Position numbers and translations under genes: made by a program
Notes under the pieces: model-generated
What the model saw: the letters and a program-made list of their open reading frames with translations, nothing else
Told to the model about the DNA's origin: nothing
Database searches by the model: none
Shown: piece after piece, positions 42,463 to 50,972 of the stretch
Position numbering within the stretch: position 1 is the first letter of the stretch
Layout of the letters: the number at the start of each line of letters is the position of its first letter
Source: Faecalicatena contorta
Lineage (GTDB): Bacteria > Bacillota > Clostridia > Lachnospirales > Lachnospiraceae
Assembly (NCBI RefSeq): GCF_021531895.1
Contig: NZ_JAFBIX010000013.1
Location: forward strand, 30,029-94,028
Reading direction: 5' to 3'
DNA length: 64,000 nt

Positions 42463-43383
42463 CTAATCAATATTCAAATAACACTTCAATTTCTCTATAT
42501 ACAGTTCTCCAACTTTACTCAGTATCGTATTCTTTCTCACAATATATCCTATCTCCATGACACTGTTGGGATTCTGCTCGTCATCGTGGAACGGAACTGC
42601 AACAAAATCACTTCCATTCAGTTCTTCGCATATGATTCCGGAGCAAAGTGTATATCCATTCAAGCCAACCATCAGATTCAGCATTGTGGCCCGGTCATTT
42701 GCCTTGATTGTCTGTGAATATTCATTCGTGGACAAGATTTCTTCTGCAAAATAAAATGAACTATTGTCCCCCTGTTCAAAAGATAAACATGGATAACCAT
42801 CCAACTGTTCAAAGCTGATGGACTCCTGATTTGCCAAGGGATGTTCCCTCCACAGATATACATACGCCTGACAGTCGATTAGATGGTGGAATTCCAGCCC
42901 GGTAGATCTCAGAAGCTTTTCCATTGATTTTCGGTTGAAATCACAAAGATACAGAAGACCAATCTCACTTTTCATGGTACTGACATCGCTGATTACTTCC
43001 GCCGTCTTTGTCTCACGGATTGCAAATTCATACTCTGACATATCAAATTCTTTCGCCATATCTACAAATGCCTTCACTGCAAAGGAATAATGCTGGGTAG
43101 ACACACCGAATTTTTTCTTATAAGATCCACCTTTTCCGTATTTTTCCAACACACTTTCATATTGCCCATATATCTGCTTTGCATAGAGAAGAAATTCTGT
43201 TCCATCGTTAGTCAGCGTAACTCCTCTTCCGCTCCTGAAAAACAAAGTGATTCCCAGTTCTTTCTCCAATTCCTTCATGGCATTGGTCAGTGAAGGCTGG
43301 GATACATATAATTGTTCTGCTGCTTTATTTAATGATTTTGTCTCTGCAATTGTTATAAAATAATTTAACTGCGTTAAAGTCAT
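42463..43383 (-). CDS. LysR family transcriptional regulator
   Basis: A 306-aa regulator with the N-terminal winged helix-turn-helix (LTQLNYFITIAETKSLNKAAEQ, then LYVSQPSLTNAMKELEKELG) and a substrate-binding-like effector domain. It follows the CysB/MetR/CynR-type layout and, being next to metY, may sense a sulphur or homoserine metabolite. This is inference from position. It has its own terminator before metY. The gene lies between metY and the IS605 element, with a 383-bp non-coding stretch to tnpB. Confidence 0.85.
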   Translation of the reverse strand: MTLTQLNYFITIAETKSLNKAAEQLYVSQPSLTNAMKELEKELGITLFFRSGRGVTLTNDGTEFLLYAKQIYGQYESVLEKYGKGGSYKKKFGVSTQHYSFAVKAFVDMAKEFDMSEYEFAIRETKTAEVISDVSTMKSEIGLLYLCDFNRKSMEKLLRSTGLEFHHLIDCQAYVYLWREHPLANQESISFEQLDGYPCLSFEQGDNSSFYFAEEILSTNEYSQTIKANDRATMLNLMVGLNGYTLCSGIICEELNGSDFVAVPFHDDEQNPNSVMEIGYIVRKNTILSKVGELYIEKLKCYLNID

Positions 43384-43576
43384 ACTCGTTTTTCCTCTAT
43401 AAAGTCTTAATCATATTACCTGTACAGAATTTCACAAATTCATTGTAACATATATATTTCTGCTTCGCCATGCGATGTCCTGACAATTAATTTTACGAAT
43501 TATAATCATCCAGGAAATTGTGCTTTTCACCATCTATCTGATATCCAATTACTTTTCTCAGATTAATACTCTTTAC

Positions 43577-43765
43577 ACTGGTGACATGCTCCCACCACTT
43601 AACGTTGTTTGAGGTGGGGGCTTCTTACTCAATGCCCCCGAATGGGGCAAGTATCAATAAGCTATCCCCGCCTGCCCGGCGGTTCGATTTCTAGCCCGAA
43701 AACGGGCATAACAACTATATTTCGTCCAGACATGGACATGAATTCAGTCTGGAAACAGACATACT
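43577..43765 (-). ncRNA. Candidate omega RNA (reRNA) at the tnpB 3' end
   Basis: Between the tnpB stop and the right end of the element are five tight stem-loops in 190 bp. Examples on the minus strand are GCCCGTTTTCGGGC, CCGCCGGGCAGGCGG, TGCCCCATTCGGGGGCA, and the right-end GCCCCCACC/GGTGGGAGC stem. This is the place and layout of the guide-bearing omega RNA of TnpB nucleases, whose guide would be read from the flank next to the right end. Extent and structure are inferred. Confidence 0.55.
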
Positions 43766-44887
43766 TTATGCAGAGAGCAGACGCAATGCTTCTTTCCTGA
43801 TATTGATCGCCGCATTCACATCCCTGTCGTTTATATAACCACACTCACATCGATATACTCTCTCTGACAATGGTAATACCTGTTTGACCTTTCCACACTT
43901 ACTGCACCTTTTGCTGGATGGAAAGAACCTGTCCACCTTTACAAGCTGTCCTCCACGGTCTTCCAGCTTATAACTAAGCATGTTCAGCAACATCCCATAA
44001 CCGTTATCCGCAACACTCTTCCCGAAATTCAGACTCCTGCTCATTGCCTTCATGTTCAGATCCTCGACGGCAACCACATCATACTCATCCGCCAGTTTTC
44101 GACTCAACTTATGATGAAAGTCTCTTCTCTGATTTTTGACCTTCTCATGGCAAAGTGCCACCTTTTTCTTTTGTTTCCGATAATTCGAACTTCCACACTT
44201 ACAACGTGACAGCTTTCGCTGCTCTCTGTTCAGCCGTTTTTCAGACCTTCGGTAGTAATCCGGATATTCGCATTTACTTCCATCGGAAAATACTGCCAGC
44301 CCATGCATCGCATAATCAATACCGATAACCTTCAGTTCTCTTCCTTCTCTGTCCCGGACTTGGTTTTCATCCGCACAGTATTCAAAAAGGATACTGACGT
44401 AGTACTTCCCTGAAGGTTGTCTTCTCACTGTCACAGCCTTTATCCCGAACCCTTCCGGAATCTGTCTGTGGATCTTCGCCTTTACGACACCGGCTTTTGG
44501 GAGTTTGATTCCGTTCTCAAGAAGTCGAATATTCCCATTCACCAGATTCGTAGTATATGCATTTCGGCTATGATGCTTTGACTTGAATTTCGGAAACCCA
44601 ATCTCCGGACGTTCAAAAAAATTCCTGTATGCCCGTTCCAGATGGAGCTGCACATTCGCCAGGGCAAGAGAATCCACTTCCTTCAACCACGAAAATTCTT
44701 TTTAATATGCTGCCGGTGTCGTCTTCAGCATCTTCCCGGTCTTCTTATATTCTTCCATCTTATCCGACAGCATCTGGTTATAGATGAATCTACAACTTCC
44801 GAATGTCTTCGCAAACAATTCTTTCTGTTCTTCCGTTGGATAAATGCGGAATTGGAAGGCTTTATTACTCTTTCTCATGTTTCTCAC
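43766..44887 (-). pseudogene. tnpB: tnpB, RNA-guided nuclease of IS605, split by a nonsense codon
   Basis: Two segments in one frame. The first 61 codons (44887-44705; MRNMRKSNKAFQFRIYPTEEQ) end at a TAA (44704-44702) after TTPAAY. The frame then continues with KEFSWLKEVDSLALANVQLHLE to 43766, another 311 codons. One substitution in a Lys codon (AAA to TAA) explains the break. The RuvC triad is kept: Asp in VIGIDYA, Glu in VAVEDLNM, Asp in NDRDVNAA. The zinc finger CSKCG/CECG is also kept. A TTG restart at 44686 could give an N-terminally shortened protein lacking the first DNA-recognition strand. Full length would be about 373 aa, normal for TnpB. Confidence 0.8.
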
Positions 44888-45278
44888 CCTGTGTTTTAAT
44901 GTATTCCCTGATCACTTCGATTGGTGCTCCACCGGCTGTTATCAGACAGAAACTCTGACTCCAGAAAGTTTCCTTCCACAGCTTTTTACGAATCGCTGGG
45001 AATTCTTTCTTCAGGAGTCTGCTGCTGGCACTCTTGTAAGCATTGATAAACTTGCTGAGTTCACTCTTTGGCTGAGCCCGGAACATCACTAGGATATGAT
45101 CACCGTCATGATTCCACTCATCCACCTCAATGCCATACCTGGGTGCGATATAAGAAAAAATTTCCCTGGCACGGTCAGAAACAGTATCATCAAAGACATC
45201 CCGTCGGTATTTTACAACCAAAATAAGGTGATAATACAACAAAAAAACTGAATGAGCATTATGGTCTAACTCTCGCAT
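44865..45278 (-). CDS. tnpA: IS200-type Y1 transposase TnpA, catalytic HUH motif altered
   Basis: A 137-aa protein of the Y1/HUH transposase family. The length, LYYHLILVVKYRRDVF start, KFINAYKSASSRLLKKEF and FWSQSFCLITAGGAPIEVI segments fit IS200/IS605 TnpA. The nucleophile Tyr is present in REYIKTQGEK. The family motif DHVH, which binds the metal, reads DHIL here (codons GAT CAT ATC CTA), so the second His is replaced by Leu. This would be expected to disable single-strand transposition, though the motif comparison is from memory. It overlaps the tnpB start by 23 bp. Confidence 0.8.
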   Translation of the reverse strand: MRELDHNAHSVFLLYYHLILVVKYRRDVFDDTVSDRAREIFSYIAPRYGIEVDEWNHDGDHILVMFRAQPKSELSKFINAYKSASSRLLKKEFPAIRKKLWKETFWSQSFCLITAGGAPIEVIREYIKTQGEKHEKE

Positions 45279-45544
45279 AATATAAGACTTCCTTTCTTAT
45301 CGACTGAGTATATTATACCACAATGCCCGCCGAATTCCAAGAACATATGTTCTTTCTTTGCAATTCATCCCAACCACCTAAGAGGATGGACTAAAATGCA
45401 TTTTTAAATTCCAGAATGTAAGAGTAAATTCCATATAGGTCGAAGTTACTCCTGCACACATATTTGCCATATTGATTGCTACTGTTATTTCTCTGTATAA
45501 TGTACTTGCAGCTGATTGCCTGCCTGTGCAGATTGGAGATATTT

Positions 45545-45885
45545 ATGAAGAATAAAGGCAATCAGAAACATTTAACCTTTGAACAGCGAGTGGATATTGA
45601 GAAAGGACTTACCGAGAATAAAAGTTTCGCTGAAATTGGGCGGATTATCGGTAAAGATCCATCTACCATATCAAAAGAAGTACGGCTTCACGCACATACA
45701 AAAGAACGTCCTGATTCAGGATATACGAATCCACCATGCATTCATCGAAAGACTTGTAAGATCGTTTGTCTTTGTGACAAGCAGTGTGGCAGTCGCTGTA
45801 AACTCTGTAGAAGACCGGATTTTCGCTGCATTGATATTTGTCCGCTTATGAGACAGCAGAATGTGAAAAGCTGAATAAACCACCT
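45545..45885 (+). pseudogene. IS30-family transposase, N-terminal fragment with frameshift
   Basis: The first 102 codons show the IS30 helix-turn-helix (LTFEQRVDIEKGL, then FAEIGRIIGKDPSTISKEVR) and a Cys-rich zinc-binding stretch (CKIVCLCDKQCGSRCKLC). At about 45846 one base is missing: the frame shift restores YETAECEKLNKPP from 45847 to 45885, the expected IS30 continuation. The sequence then stops abruptly at 45885/45886 and runs into a different gene. About three quarters of the transposase, with its DDE core, are gone. The original start is the ATG at 45545 (TTGGAG site upstream). Confidence 0.8.
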
Positions 45886-46643
45886 TCATCAATGGATTCA
45901 AATTCCAGCCCATACATATCAACATTATGCCGATTCAGTCCGTGAAGGCTGTTTCTCCAGAAATGGTCTCTGCTGCAGAGAATCTCCTGATGCTCTCCCC
46001 ATGCTGAATTTGCAAAAATCAACGCTTTTAATGGTTCCAGTTTTGTAAATGTATTTAGTGACTCTACCAGATTCTCTTCTTCTACATCCAGTTGAATCTG
46101 GCTTGCACAAGAGAATAAACCAAAGTTCGGATAATGATGGAACAATATTTCCTGACCATAATTCTTGTATGAGGAAAGATGATGATACAACATGCGGTAC
46201 CTTTCACTGACAACAGGCACATTTTGATTGATTGTATAGTGCGGATTAATTCCCATACCCGTCAGCGTATGATCATATATACTCAATTGCTTCTGCAGAT
46301 AAGTATAATATTGCACAAAACGCTTATACAATACGTTTAGATTTTCCTCTGTTCCAAAAGAAAATTCGACTGTATTATAACTACAGTCAAAAGACAATCC
46401 ATCTCCTGTCTGCTCATGGATGGCAGAATAGATGAATCCATCATCATCTCTGCCGATTTTCTGAAAAGAAAAATCCCGGACAAAAGCATCCGTCACTTTA
46501 TGGATTATTTCAAAGTCAACCGGTCTGTTATCTTTGTTTACGATTGGAAGCTCAAATTCCAGTCCGGCAAGTTTTGTCCTTTTTCGTTTCGTTGGTACAA
46601 TATACCGATGATAAATTGCTTCCTCTAACACTGTATTTTTCAT
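45846..46643 (-). pseudogene. Glutamate-cysteine ligase-like gene, 3' truncated at IS30 remnant
   Basis: About 253 codons of a GCS2-type ligase: N-terminus EEAIYHRYIVPTKRKRTKL, then GLEFELPIVNKDNRPVDFE, DGLSFDCSYNTVEFSFG and GMGINPHYTINQNVP, which resemble the glutamate-cysteine ligase/carboxylate-amine ligase fold in Firmicutes (usually over 400 aa). The real coding part ends near 45886 (FESIDE); the last ten or so codons to the stop at 45846 are IS30 DNA. Loss of the C-terminal half should remove activity. The upstream neighbour is azlD (13 bp away), so it may have been the last gene of an azlCD unit. Confidence 0.7.
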
Positions 46644-46655
46644 AGCACTCTTCCT

Positions 46656-46979
46656 CTATACCAGATGCAATAATAATATGTTACACGCTGTTCCTAATGC
46701 GATAGAAACCAATGTATTATGCTTCCATTTGTAGCTGATTGCTGTCACTGCTGCCGCTGTCAATTCCGGCACCCCATGTCCTTTCCAGTCCGCCACTGTA
46801 CTTTTCAGGCAGTATACGATTAACACTGCCATGATAGCAGAAGGCAGTATCTTCCCAAGATAGATCAGTTTCTTTGGCATCTTTCTTCTGTTACGAAAAG
46901 CCACGAACGGCAGGGCACGAAGCGCGAATGTAATAACTGCAGATACCAGAATCGCCAGAATGATATCATTTTTATTCAC
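46656..46979 (-). CDS. azlD: AzlD family branched-chain amino acid export subunit
   Basis: A 107-aa membrane protein with three or four hydrophobic helices: DIILAILVSAVITFALRALPFVAF is typical of AzlD, followed by KILPSAIMAVLIVYCLKS. AzlD pairs with AzlC to export branched-chain amino acids. The ATG overlaps the azlC stop codon by 8 bp, so the two are translationally coupled. Because azlC is interrupted, the pair may not work. It precedes the truncated ligase gene on the same strand. Confidence 0.85.
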   Translation of the reverse strand: MNKNDIILAILVSAVITFALRALPFVAFRNRRKMPKKLIYLGKILPSAIMAVLIVYCLKSTVADWKGHGVPELTAAAVTAISYKWKHNTLVSIALGTACNILLLHLV

Positions 46980-47655
46980 TCTTCATTCCTCCATTCTGGA
47001 CAAGCAGTAATATCCCCGAGATAACAAGTAATGACGGAAGCATAAAATTCTTCTCTCCAATTACGAACAGACAGAAAAGTGCCACTGCCAGGCCTGCCAA
47101 AGCAGGAAGATGATTCTCTGACTTTTCCCACTGGTCAATAAAGATGATGATAAATAATGCCGTCATGCAAAAATCAATTCCTTCCAGATCAAATGGAATC
47201 ACTTGCCCCAGAATCCCTCCTGCGACGGCTCCAACCATCCAGTAACACCTGGAGAACAATGCGATCAGGAACATGGTATCTTCTTTCTCTTTTCCTTTTG
47301 AATCAAGAGTCAGATTGACCGCATAAGTCTCATCCGTCATGGTATGAATCATATAGAGCATTTTCTTTCCCATGTGCCGGAACTCATCCACAAAGGTAAG
47401 ACTATAGAATGTCTGTCGGCTGTTCATCAAAAAAGCCGTCAATGCAATGGTAAGTATGGACGCACCACTGCTTAAAAAAGTAATCAAAAGGAACTGGAAT
47501 GCTCCTGTATACACCGTCATACTGATGAATAGAGAATCATATCATGCAAATCCCGCCTCTTCCATCATGATTCCATACGCCATACTGACAAACAGATAAC
47601 TGCACAAGATTGGTATTGATTTGATAAATGCATTTCTTAAGATTTCTTTTTTCAT
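46972..47655 (-). pseudogene. azlC: azlC, branched-chain amino acid exporter, with in-frame TGA
   Basis: The full frame runs from an ATG at 47655 (MKKEILRNAFIKSIPILCSYLF) to 46972, 228 codons with a TGA at codon 38 (47544-47542). In the family a Trp lies there (GFxWY), so TGG to TGA is the likely change. Downstream, MTVYTGAFQFLLITFLSSG, DETYAVNLTL and the later helices fit AzlC. An internal ATG at 47520 could give a 182-aa product without the first helix. The ribosome site at 47655 is weak. Selenocysteine is unlikely: the usual residue is Trp, not Cys, and no SECIS-like hairpin stands out. Confidence 0.75.
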
Positions 47656-47739
47656 CTGGGACCATCCATTTCGTCTTATTGAAAATCAGCGGCGAAGCAT
47701 GTTCTCCGCCGCTTATATGATTCATCTGTACGTTTCGTT

Positions 47740-48645
47740 TTACTCAGTCACTCCACCTTCTACAACCAACTCTTCCTTATAATCCTCGCCATAGGTATCC
47801 ACCAGAGTTTCATCATAGTCTTTGTGGAAGAACTGTTCATCTGCCAGTGACTGAATCTCCTCATTGATCCAATCCAGCAAAGTATCATTTCCTTTTGAAA
47901 CAGCAGGTGCAATCGTATCTTTGCTTCCAAGTTCAGGGATACCGACTGTGTAGCCCTCATTCTGCAATGCAAATGCGATTACTTCTGTATTGTCGTTCGC
48001 CCATGCCACACCATTTCCATTCTCCAGTGCATTCTTTGCAGTTGCGTAGGAATCATATTTCTGTAACGGAATATCCGGATAATTTTCTGTGAGATAAGTC
48101 TCTGCCGTTGTACCGGAAATTACGATAATCTGGTCATCACTGTTCCAGTCATCCAGACTCGTGATTACATTACTGTCCGGTGATACCACACCAAGGGCTA
48201 CATTCATGTATGGCAATGCAAAGTCAACTTCTTCTGCACGTTCATCAGTTACTGTGAAATTGGCAAGAATCACATCTACCTTTCCGGTCTGCAGGTACTC
48301 AATACGGTTTGCCGCTTCTGTAGATACAAAGTTCACTTCCACGCCCAGATCTTCTCCGATTCTATTTGCAAAATATACATCATATCCCTGATACTCTCCA
48401 TTCTCATCCACATATCCGAATGGATTCTTATCAGAAAATACACCGATATTAATCGTTCCATCTTCCTTAATTTCATCCAAAGTACGATAAACAACATCAG
48501 AACTTTCTTCTGATTCCACAGCGCCACTTGTCTCCTCTGCAGACTCTTCTTCAGAACTTCCAGAGCTTCCGCACGCAGTCAATGCAAAGACTGTAGATAC
48601 GACTGCAACTAATGATATTAATTTTTTCAATTTCAAATTTTTCAT
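47740..48645 (-). CDS. Polar amino acid ABC transporter substrate-binding lipoprotein
   Basis: A 301-aa secreted lipoprotein. Signal peptide MKNLKLKKLISLVAVVSTVF ends at the lipobox LTAC (Cys about residue 25), followed by a Ser/Glu-rich linker. The mature part is a bacterial PBP domain (SBP_bac_3): INIGVFSDKNPFGYVDENGEYQ, GYDVYFANRIGEDLGV, VDVILANFTVTDERAEEVDF. It belongs to a four-gene importer with an ATPase and two permeases on the same strand. The Cys-rich leader ahead of the operon, and a divergent Rrf2 gene, favour cystine or another sulphur amino acid as ligand. The ATG at 48645 is preferred, with GGGAG 11 nt upstream. Confidence 0.9.
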   Translation of the reverse strand: MKNLKLKKLISLVAVVSTVFALTACGSSGSSEEESAEETSGAVESEESSDVVYRTLDEIKEDGTINIGVFSDKNPFGYVDENGEYQGYDVYFANRIGEDLGVEVNFVSTEAANRIEYLQTGKVDVILANFTVTDERAEEVDFALPYMNVALGVVSPDSNVITSLDDWNSDDQIIVISGTTAETYLTENYPDIPLQKYDSYATAKNALENGNGVAWANDNTEVIAFALQNEGYTVGIPELGSKDTIAPAVSKGNDTLLDWINEEIQSLADEQFFHKDYDETLVDTYGEDYKEELVVEGGVTE

Positions 48646-48672
48646 AATATAATAATCTCCCATCTAATTCAT

Positions 48673-49437
48673 CTATTTTTTTGCTACAGTTTTTACTGCA
48701 TGAAATGTAAAAGTATTTAAGAACTGTTTTGCTCTTTCTGTTTTTGGACTCTCAAAAAATATCTCCGGCGGCTCATCTTCTATAATCTTTCCTCCATCCA
48801 GAAGTAACACTCGGTCTGCGACAGCACGTGCAAACTGCATCTCATGCGTCACAATGATCATGGTACGCCCCTGCGCAGCCAGATCTAAGATAACATCCAG
48901 CACTTCCCGGACCATCTCCGGATCCAGCGCTGCCGTCACTTCATCAAAAAGCAGAATCTCAGGATGCATGCACAGTGCACGGACAATCGCAACCCTCTGC
49001 TTCTGTCCCCCGGACAGCTCCCTTGGGAAACTGCCTGCTTTCTCGTGTAATCCAACTCTTTCCAGAAGCTTCATCGCTTCTTCTGTAACTTCTTCTTTCT
49101 TTCGTTTCTGCACCTTCATCGGCGCCAGCAGAACATTATCCAACACCGTAAGATGTGGAAACAGATCATAACTTTGAAACACCATTCCTATCTTCTGTCT
49201 GAGGCTGGTCAGTGATCTGCTCTTTGGATCAATGGTCTCATCTCGTAACTTAATCGTTCCACCCTGAATCGGTTCTAACGCATTCATACACCGCAGCAGT
49301 GTACTCTTTCCACATCCGCTTGGTCCTACGACCACGATAACTTCTCCTCTTTTGACGCTCAAGTCAATATCATTCAGGATCACATGGTCACCATATCGCT
49401 TGACCAGATGTTCTATTGTAAGCAATGACTCTGCCAC
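48673..49437 (-). CDS. Polar amino acid ABC transporter ATP-binding protein
   Basis: A 254-aa GlnQ/TcyC-type ATPase: Walker A (VGPSGCGKSTLLRCMNALEP), signature LSGGQKQRVAIVRAL, Walker B (EILLFDEVTAALDPEMV) and the His-loop IVTHEMQFARAVADR. It energises import of the amino acid captured by the lipoprotein. It starts 6 bp after the upstream permease stop codon and ends 27 bp before the lipoprotein start. The order is permease, permease, ATPase, lipoprotein, so it is one operon behind the attenuator leader. Confidence 0.93.
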   Translation of the reverse strand: MAESLLTIEHLVKRYGDHVILNDIDLSVKRGEVIVVVGPSGCGKSTLLRCMNALEPIQGGTIKLRDETIDPKSRSLTSLRQKIGMVFQSYDLFPHLTVLDNVLLAPMKVQKRKKEEVTEEAMKLLERVGLHEKAGSFPRELSGGQKQRVAIVRALCMHPEILLFDEVTAALDPEMVREVLDVILDLAAQGRTMIIVTHEMQFARAVADRVLLLDGGKIIEDEPPEIFFESPKTERAKQFLNTFTFHAVKTVAKK

Positions 49438-49443
49438 GACTCG

Positions 49444-50118
49444 TCACCTCCATCTTCTTTCCAGATATCTTGCGAACATGCTGATTGGCCAGCAGGCAAG
49501 AAAATATAGTAAAAATACGACCAGGTAGATTCCAAATGCAGCATTCGGACTGGACATTCGATTTGCTTCGATGATCTGCTGTGCTACCTTCAGGATCTCA
49601 ACAACGCCAATCATCAATATCAGACTCGTCGTCTTAATCATTCTGGTAATCAAGTTGATAGACAGTGGAATCAATCTTCGCAGTGTCTGAGGAATAATAA
49701 TGTACCAATAAGTCTGTGCTTTACTCATTCCCAGCGCCTCACTGCTCTCATACTGATGTACTGGAATGCTGATCAGTGCTCCTCTTACAAGATCACTCAT
49801 CTCAGCCGTTCCCCAGAAGGAAAATACAATAATCGATGCATTTTCTCCAGATAAGTCCCAGCCAAAGGCCCTTGTTGTTCCGAAAAACACTAGAAACAAT
49901 AAGACCATCTGAGGCATAATTCTGACAATCTCCAGATAAATTCGAAGGATTGCCTTAACGACCGGATGTTTCCATGTCATCAATACTCCAAGCAAGATTC
50001 CTAACGGAATACTGATCAATACAGCGATAAGACTGATTCTAAGTGCTGCTCCAAGACCCGTAAGCAGCCTGACAAAATTCTGTCCTTTCAGTAGGACCTC
50101 AAGCCCCAAATCCGGCAT
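49444..50118 (-). CDS. Polar amino acid ABC transporter permease
   Basis: A 224-aa, five-helix permease of the HisMQ/GlnP type. The EAA loop is SSEALGMSKAQTYWYIIIPQTLRRLIP. The gene overlaps the end of the first permease by 20 bp, so the two are translationally coupled and probably form a heterodimeric channel. Segment LEIVRIMPQMVLLFLVFFG is the conserved LRxTPllvql-like part. Second gene of the operon. Confidence 0.92.
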   Translation of the reverse strand: MPDLGLEVLLKGQNFVRLLTGLGAALRISLIAVLISIPLGILLGVLMTWKHPVVKAILRIYLEIVRIMPQMVLLFLVFFGTTRAFGWDLSGENASIIVFSFWGTAEMSDLVRGALISIPVHQYESSEALGMSKAQTYWYIIIPQTLRRLIPLSINLITRMIKTTSLILMIGVVEILKVAQQIIEANRMSSPNAAFGIYLVVFLLYFLACWPISMFARYLERRWR

Positions 50119-50758
50119 AGCGCAGCCTCCTTTCCAATAAGCTTCCTAATATTGATATCGGAAGCAGTATAAGCAGGTAAAACACTACCAATAAAAACAA
50201 ACTTTCCGTTGTTTTATAATAAAGTCCGATCAAGTCTTTTGCTGTAAACATCAGATCCATTAAACTGATAGCACTGAATACGCTCGTCTCTTTCAACAGA
50301 AAGATTACATTTGCCATAAATGCCGGAACACTGATGGAAACTGCCTGCGGCAGGACCACATACCGCATAACCTGTAACCGATTCATACCCAGGCTCAATG
50401 CACTCTCTGTCTGGATATCTGCAACGGCTTCCAATCCACTTCGAAAAGCTTCTGCCATATAACTGCCTCCCAGGAAAGCCAGCCCCACAATTCCGCATGT
50501 CTCGGCATCCGTCTGAATCCCTATCTTCGGAAGTCCATAATAGATAAAAAACAATTGGACAAGCAGCGGTGTATTTCTGCTGAGTTCTATATATACAGCC
50601 ACTATTTGCTTCAAAAGAGGGATCTTCTCATACTGTACGACTGCACAGATCAGTCCGAGTATGATGGCACATGCAACTCCGGCAAAGCCGATCCGTACGG
50701 TGAGCCACGCGGCCCGCTCATACATAGGCAGATATTTCCATATAAATTCCCAGTTCAT
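50099..50758 (-). CDS. Polar amino acid ABC transporter permease, first gene of the operon
   Basis: A 219-aa permease with five helices. The LSRNTPLLVQLFFIYYGLP motif is typical for the polar amino acid family and the EAA loop is ESALSLGMNRLQVMRYVVLPQAVS. GAAGGAGGA lies about 8 nt before the ATG. Between its start and the promoter is a 208-nt leader with the Cys-rich ORF and terminator, so expression of all four genes should depend on readthrough of that terminator. The second permease overlaps its 3' end by 20 bp. Confidence 0.93.
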   Translation of the reverse strand: MNWEFIWKYLPMYERAAWLTVRIGFAGVACAIILGLICAVVQYEKIPLLKQIVAVYIELSRNTPLLVQLFFIYYGLPKIGIQTDAETCGIVGLAFLGGSYMAEAFRSGLEAVADIQTESALSLGMNRLQVMRYVVLPQAVSISVPAFMANVIFLLKETSVFSAISLMDLMFTAKDLIGLYYKTTESLFLLVVFYLLILLPISILGSLLERRLRYAGFGA

Positions 50759-50787
50759 TGTGCTTTTCCTCCTTCAAAAAAAGCATT

Positions 50788-50813
50788 AAAAAACCGAGGA
50801 TACATTCCCCCGG
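50788..50813 (-). terminator. Leader terminator of the importer operon (attenuator)
   Basis: Minus strand: CCGGGG, 8-nt loop, CCTCGG (6 bp including one G-U), then six T. It lies about 30 bp downstream of the leader ORF stop and 30 bp before the first permease ATG. It cannot coexist with the antiterminator pairing, which uses the same left arm. Confidence 0.75.
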
Positions 50814-50891
50814 ATATACATACATTTTCACAGATAAGATCTCTAAGCACAACAAAGCCTGCTGCTGCACCTTATCACGCAGTATATCCGG
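50810..50891 (-). promoter_or_regulatory. Antiterminator pairing in the importer leader
   Basis: CCGGATATAC within the leader ORF (50891 to 50882) is the exact complement of GTATATCCGG (50819 to 50810). The second element includes four bases of the terminator left arm. Pairing would block terminator formation, as in classical amino acid operon attenuators. Confidence 0.7.
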
Positions 50892-50941
50892 TAAATCAAC
50901 ATTCGACAACAACATAAGTTCTTACAACAGTTTTTTGTCAT
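50843..50941 (-). CDS. Cysteine-rich leader peptide (32 aa, nine Cys)
   Basis: The 32-codon ORF starts about 25 nt from the inferred transcript start and has AAAGGAG 8 nt before the ATG, a good site. It begins MTKNCCKNLCCCRML and ends SSRLCCA, with Cys at residues 5, 6, 10-12, 21, 25, 30 and 31. The rest is rich in Arg. Five of the nine Cys codons precede the antiterminator segment, where a stalled ribosome would leave that segment free. This is the design of a leader peptide that measures charged tRNA-Cys. The peptide itself is probably rapidly degraded. No such peptide is known to me in Lachnospiraceae. Translation and function are inferred. Confidence 0.75.
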   Translation of the reverse strand: MTKNCCKNLCCCRMLIYRIYCVIRCSSRLCCA

Positions 50942-50972
50942 GACCTTTTCTCCTTTCATTTTTCTTGTAAGC

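Larger units (their letters stand above)
43575..45400 (-). mobile_element. IS200/IS605-family element with tnpA and broken tnpB
   Basis: tnpA and tnpB overlap by 23 bp in the usual order on the minus strand. The right end, beyond tnpB, holds a set of hairpins ending with a GCCCCCACC/GGTGGGAGC stem at about 43588-43622. The left end carries a 16-bp palindrome AAGAACATATGTTCTT (45341-45356) and a CATCC/GGATG arm pair near 45365-45390. Exact borders cannot be set by eye: this family makes no target duplications. Both proteins look damaged, so the element is probably immobile by itself. Confidence 0.75.

Noticed and set aside
46972..47655. TGA in azlC read as selenocysteine
   Set aside because: The genome may use selenium, but the family has Trp at this position, no Cys homologue is expected, and no hairpin follows the TGA at SECIS distance. 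A nonsense mutation is simpler.
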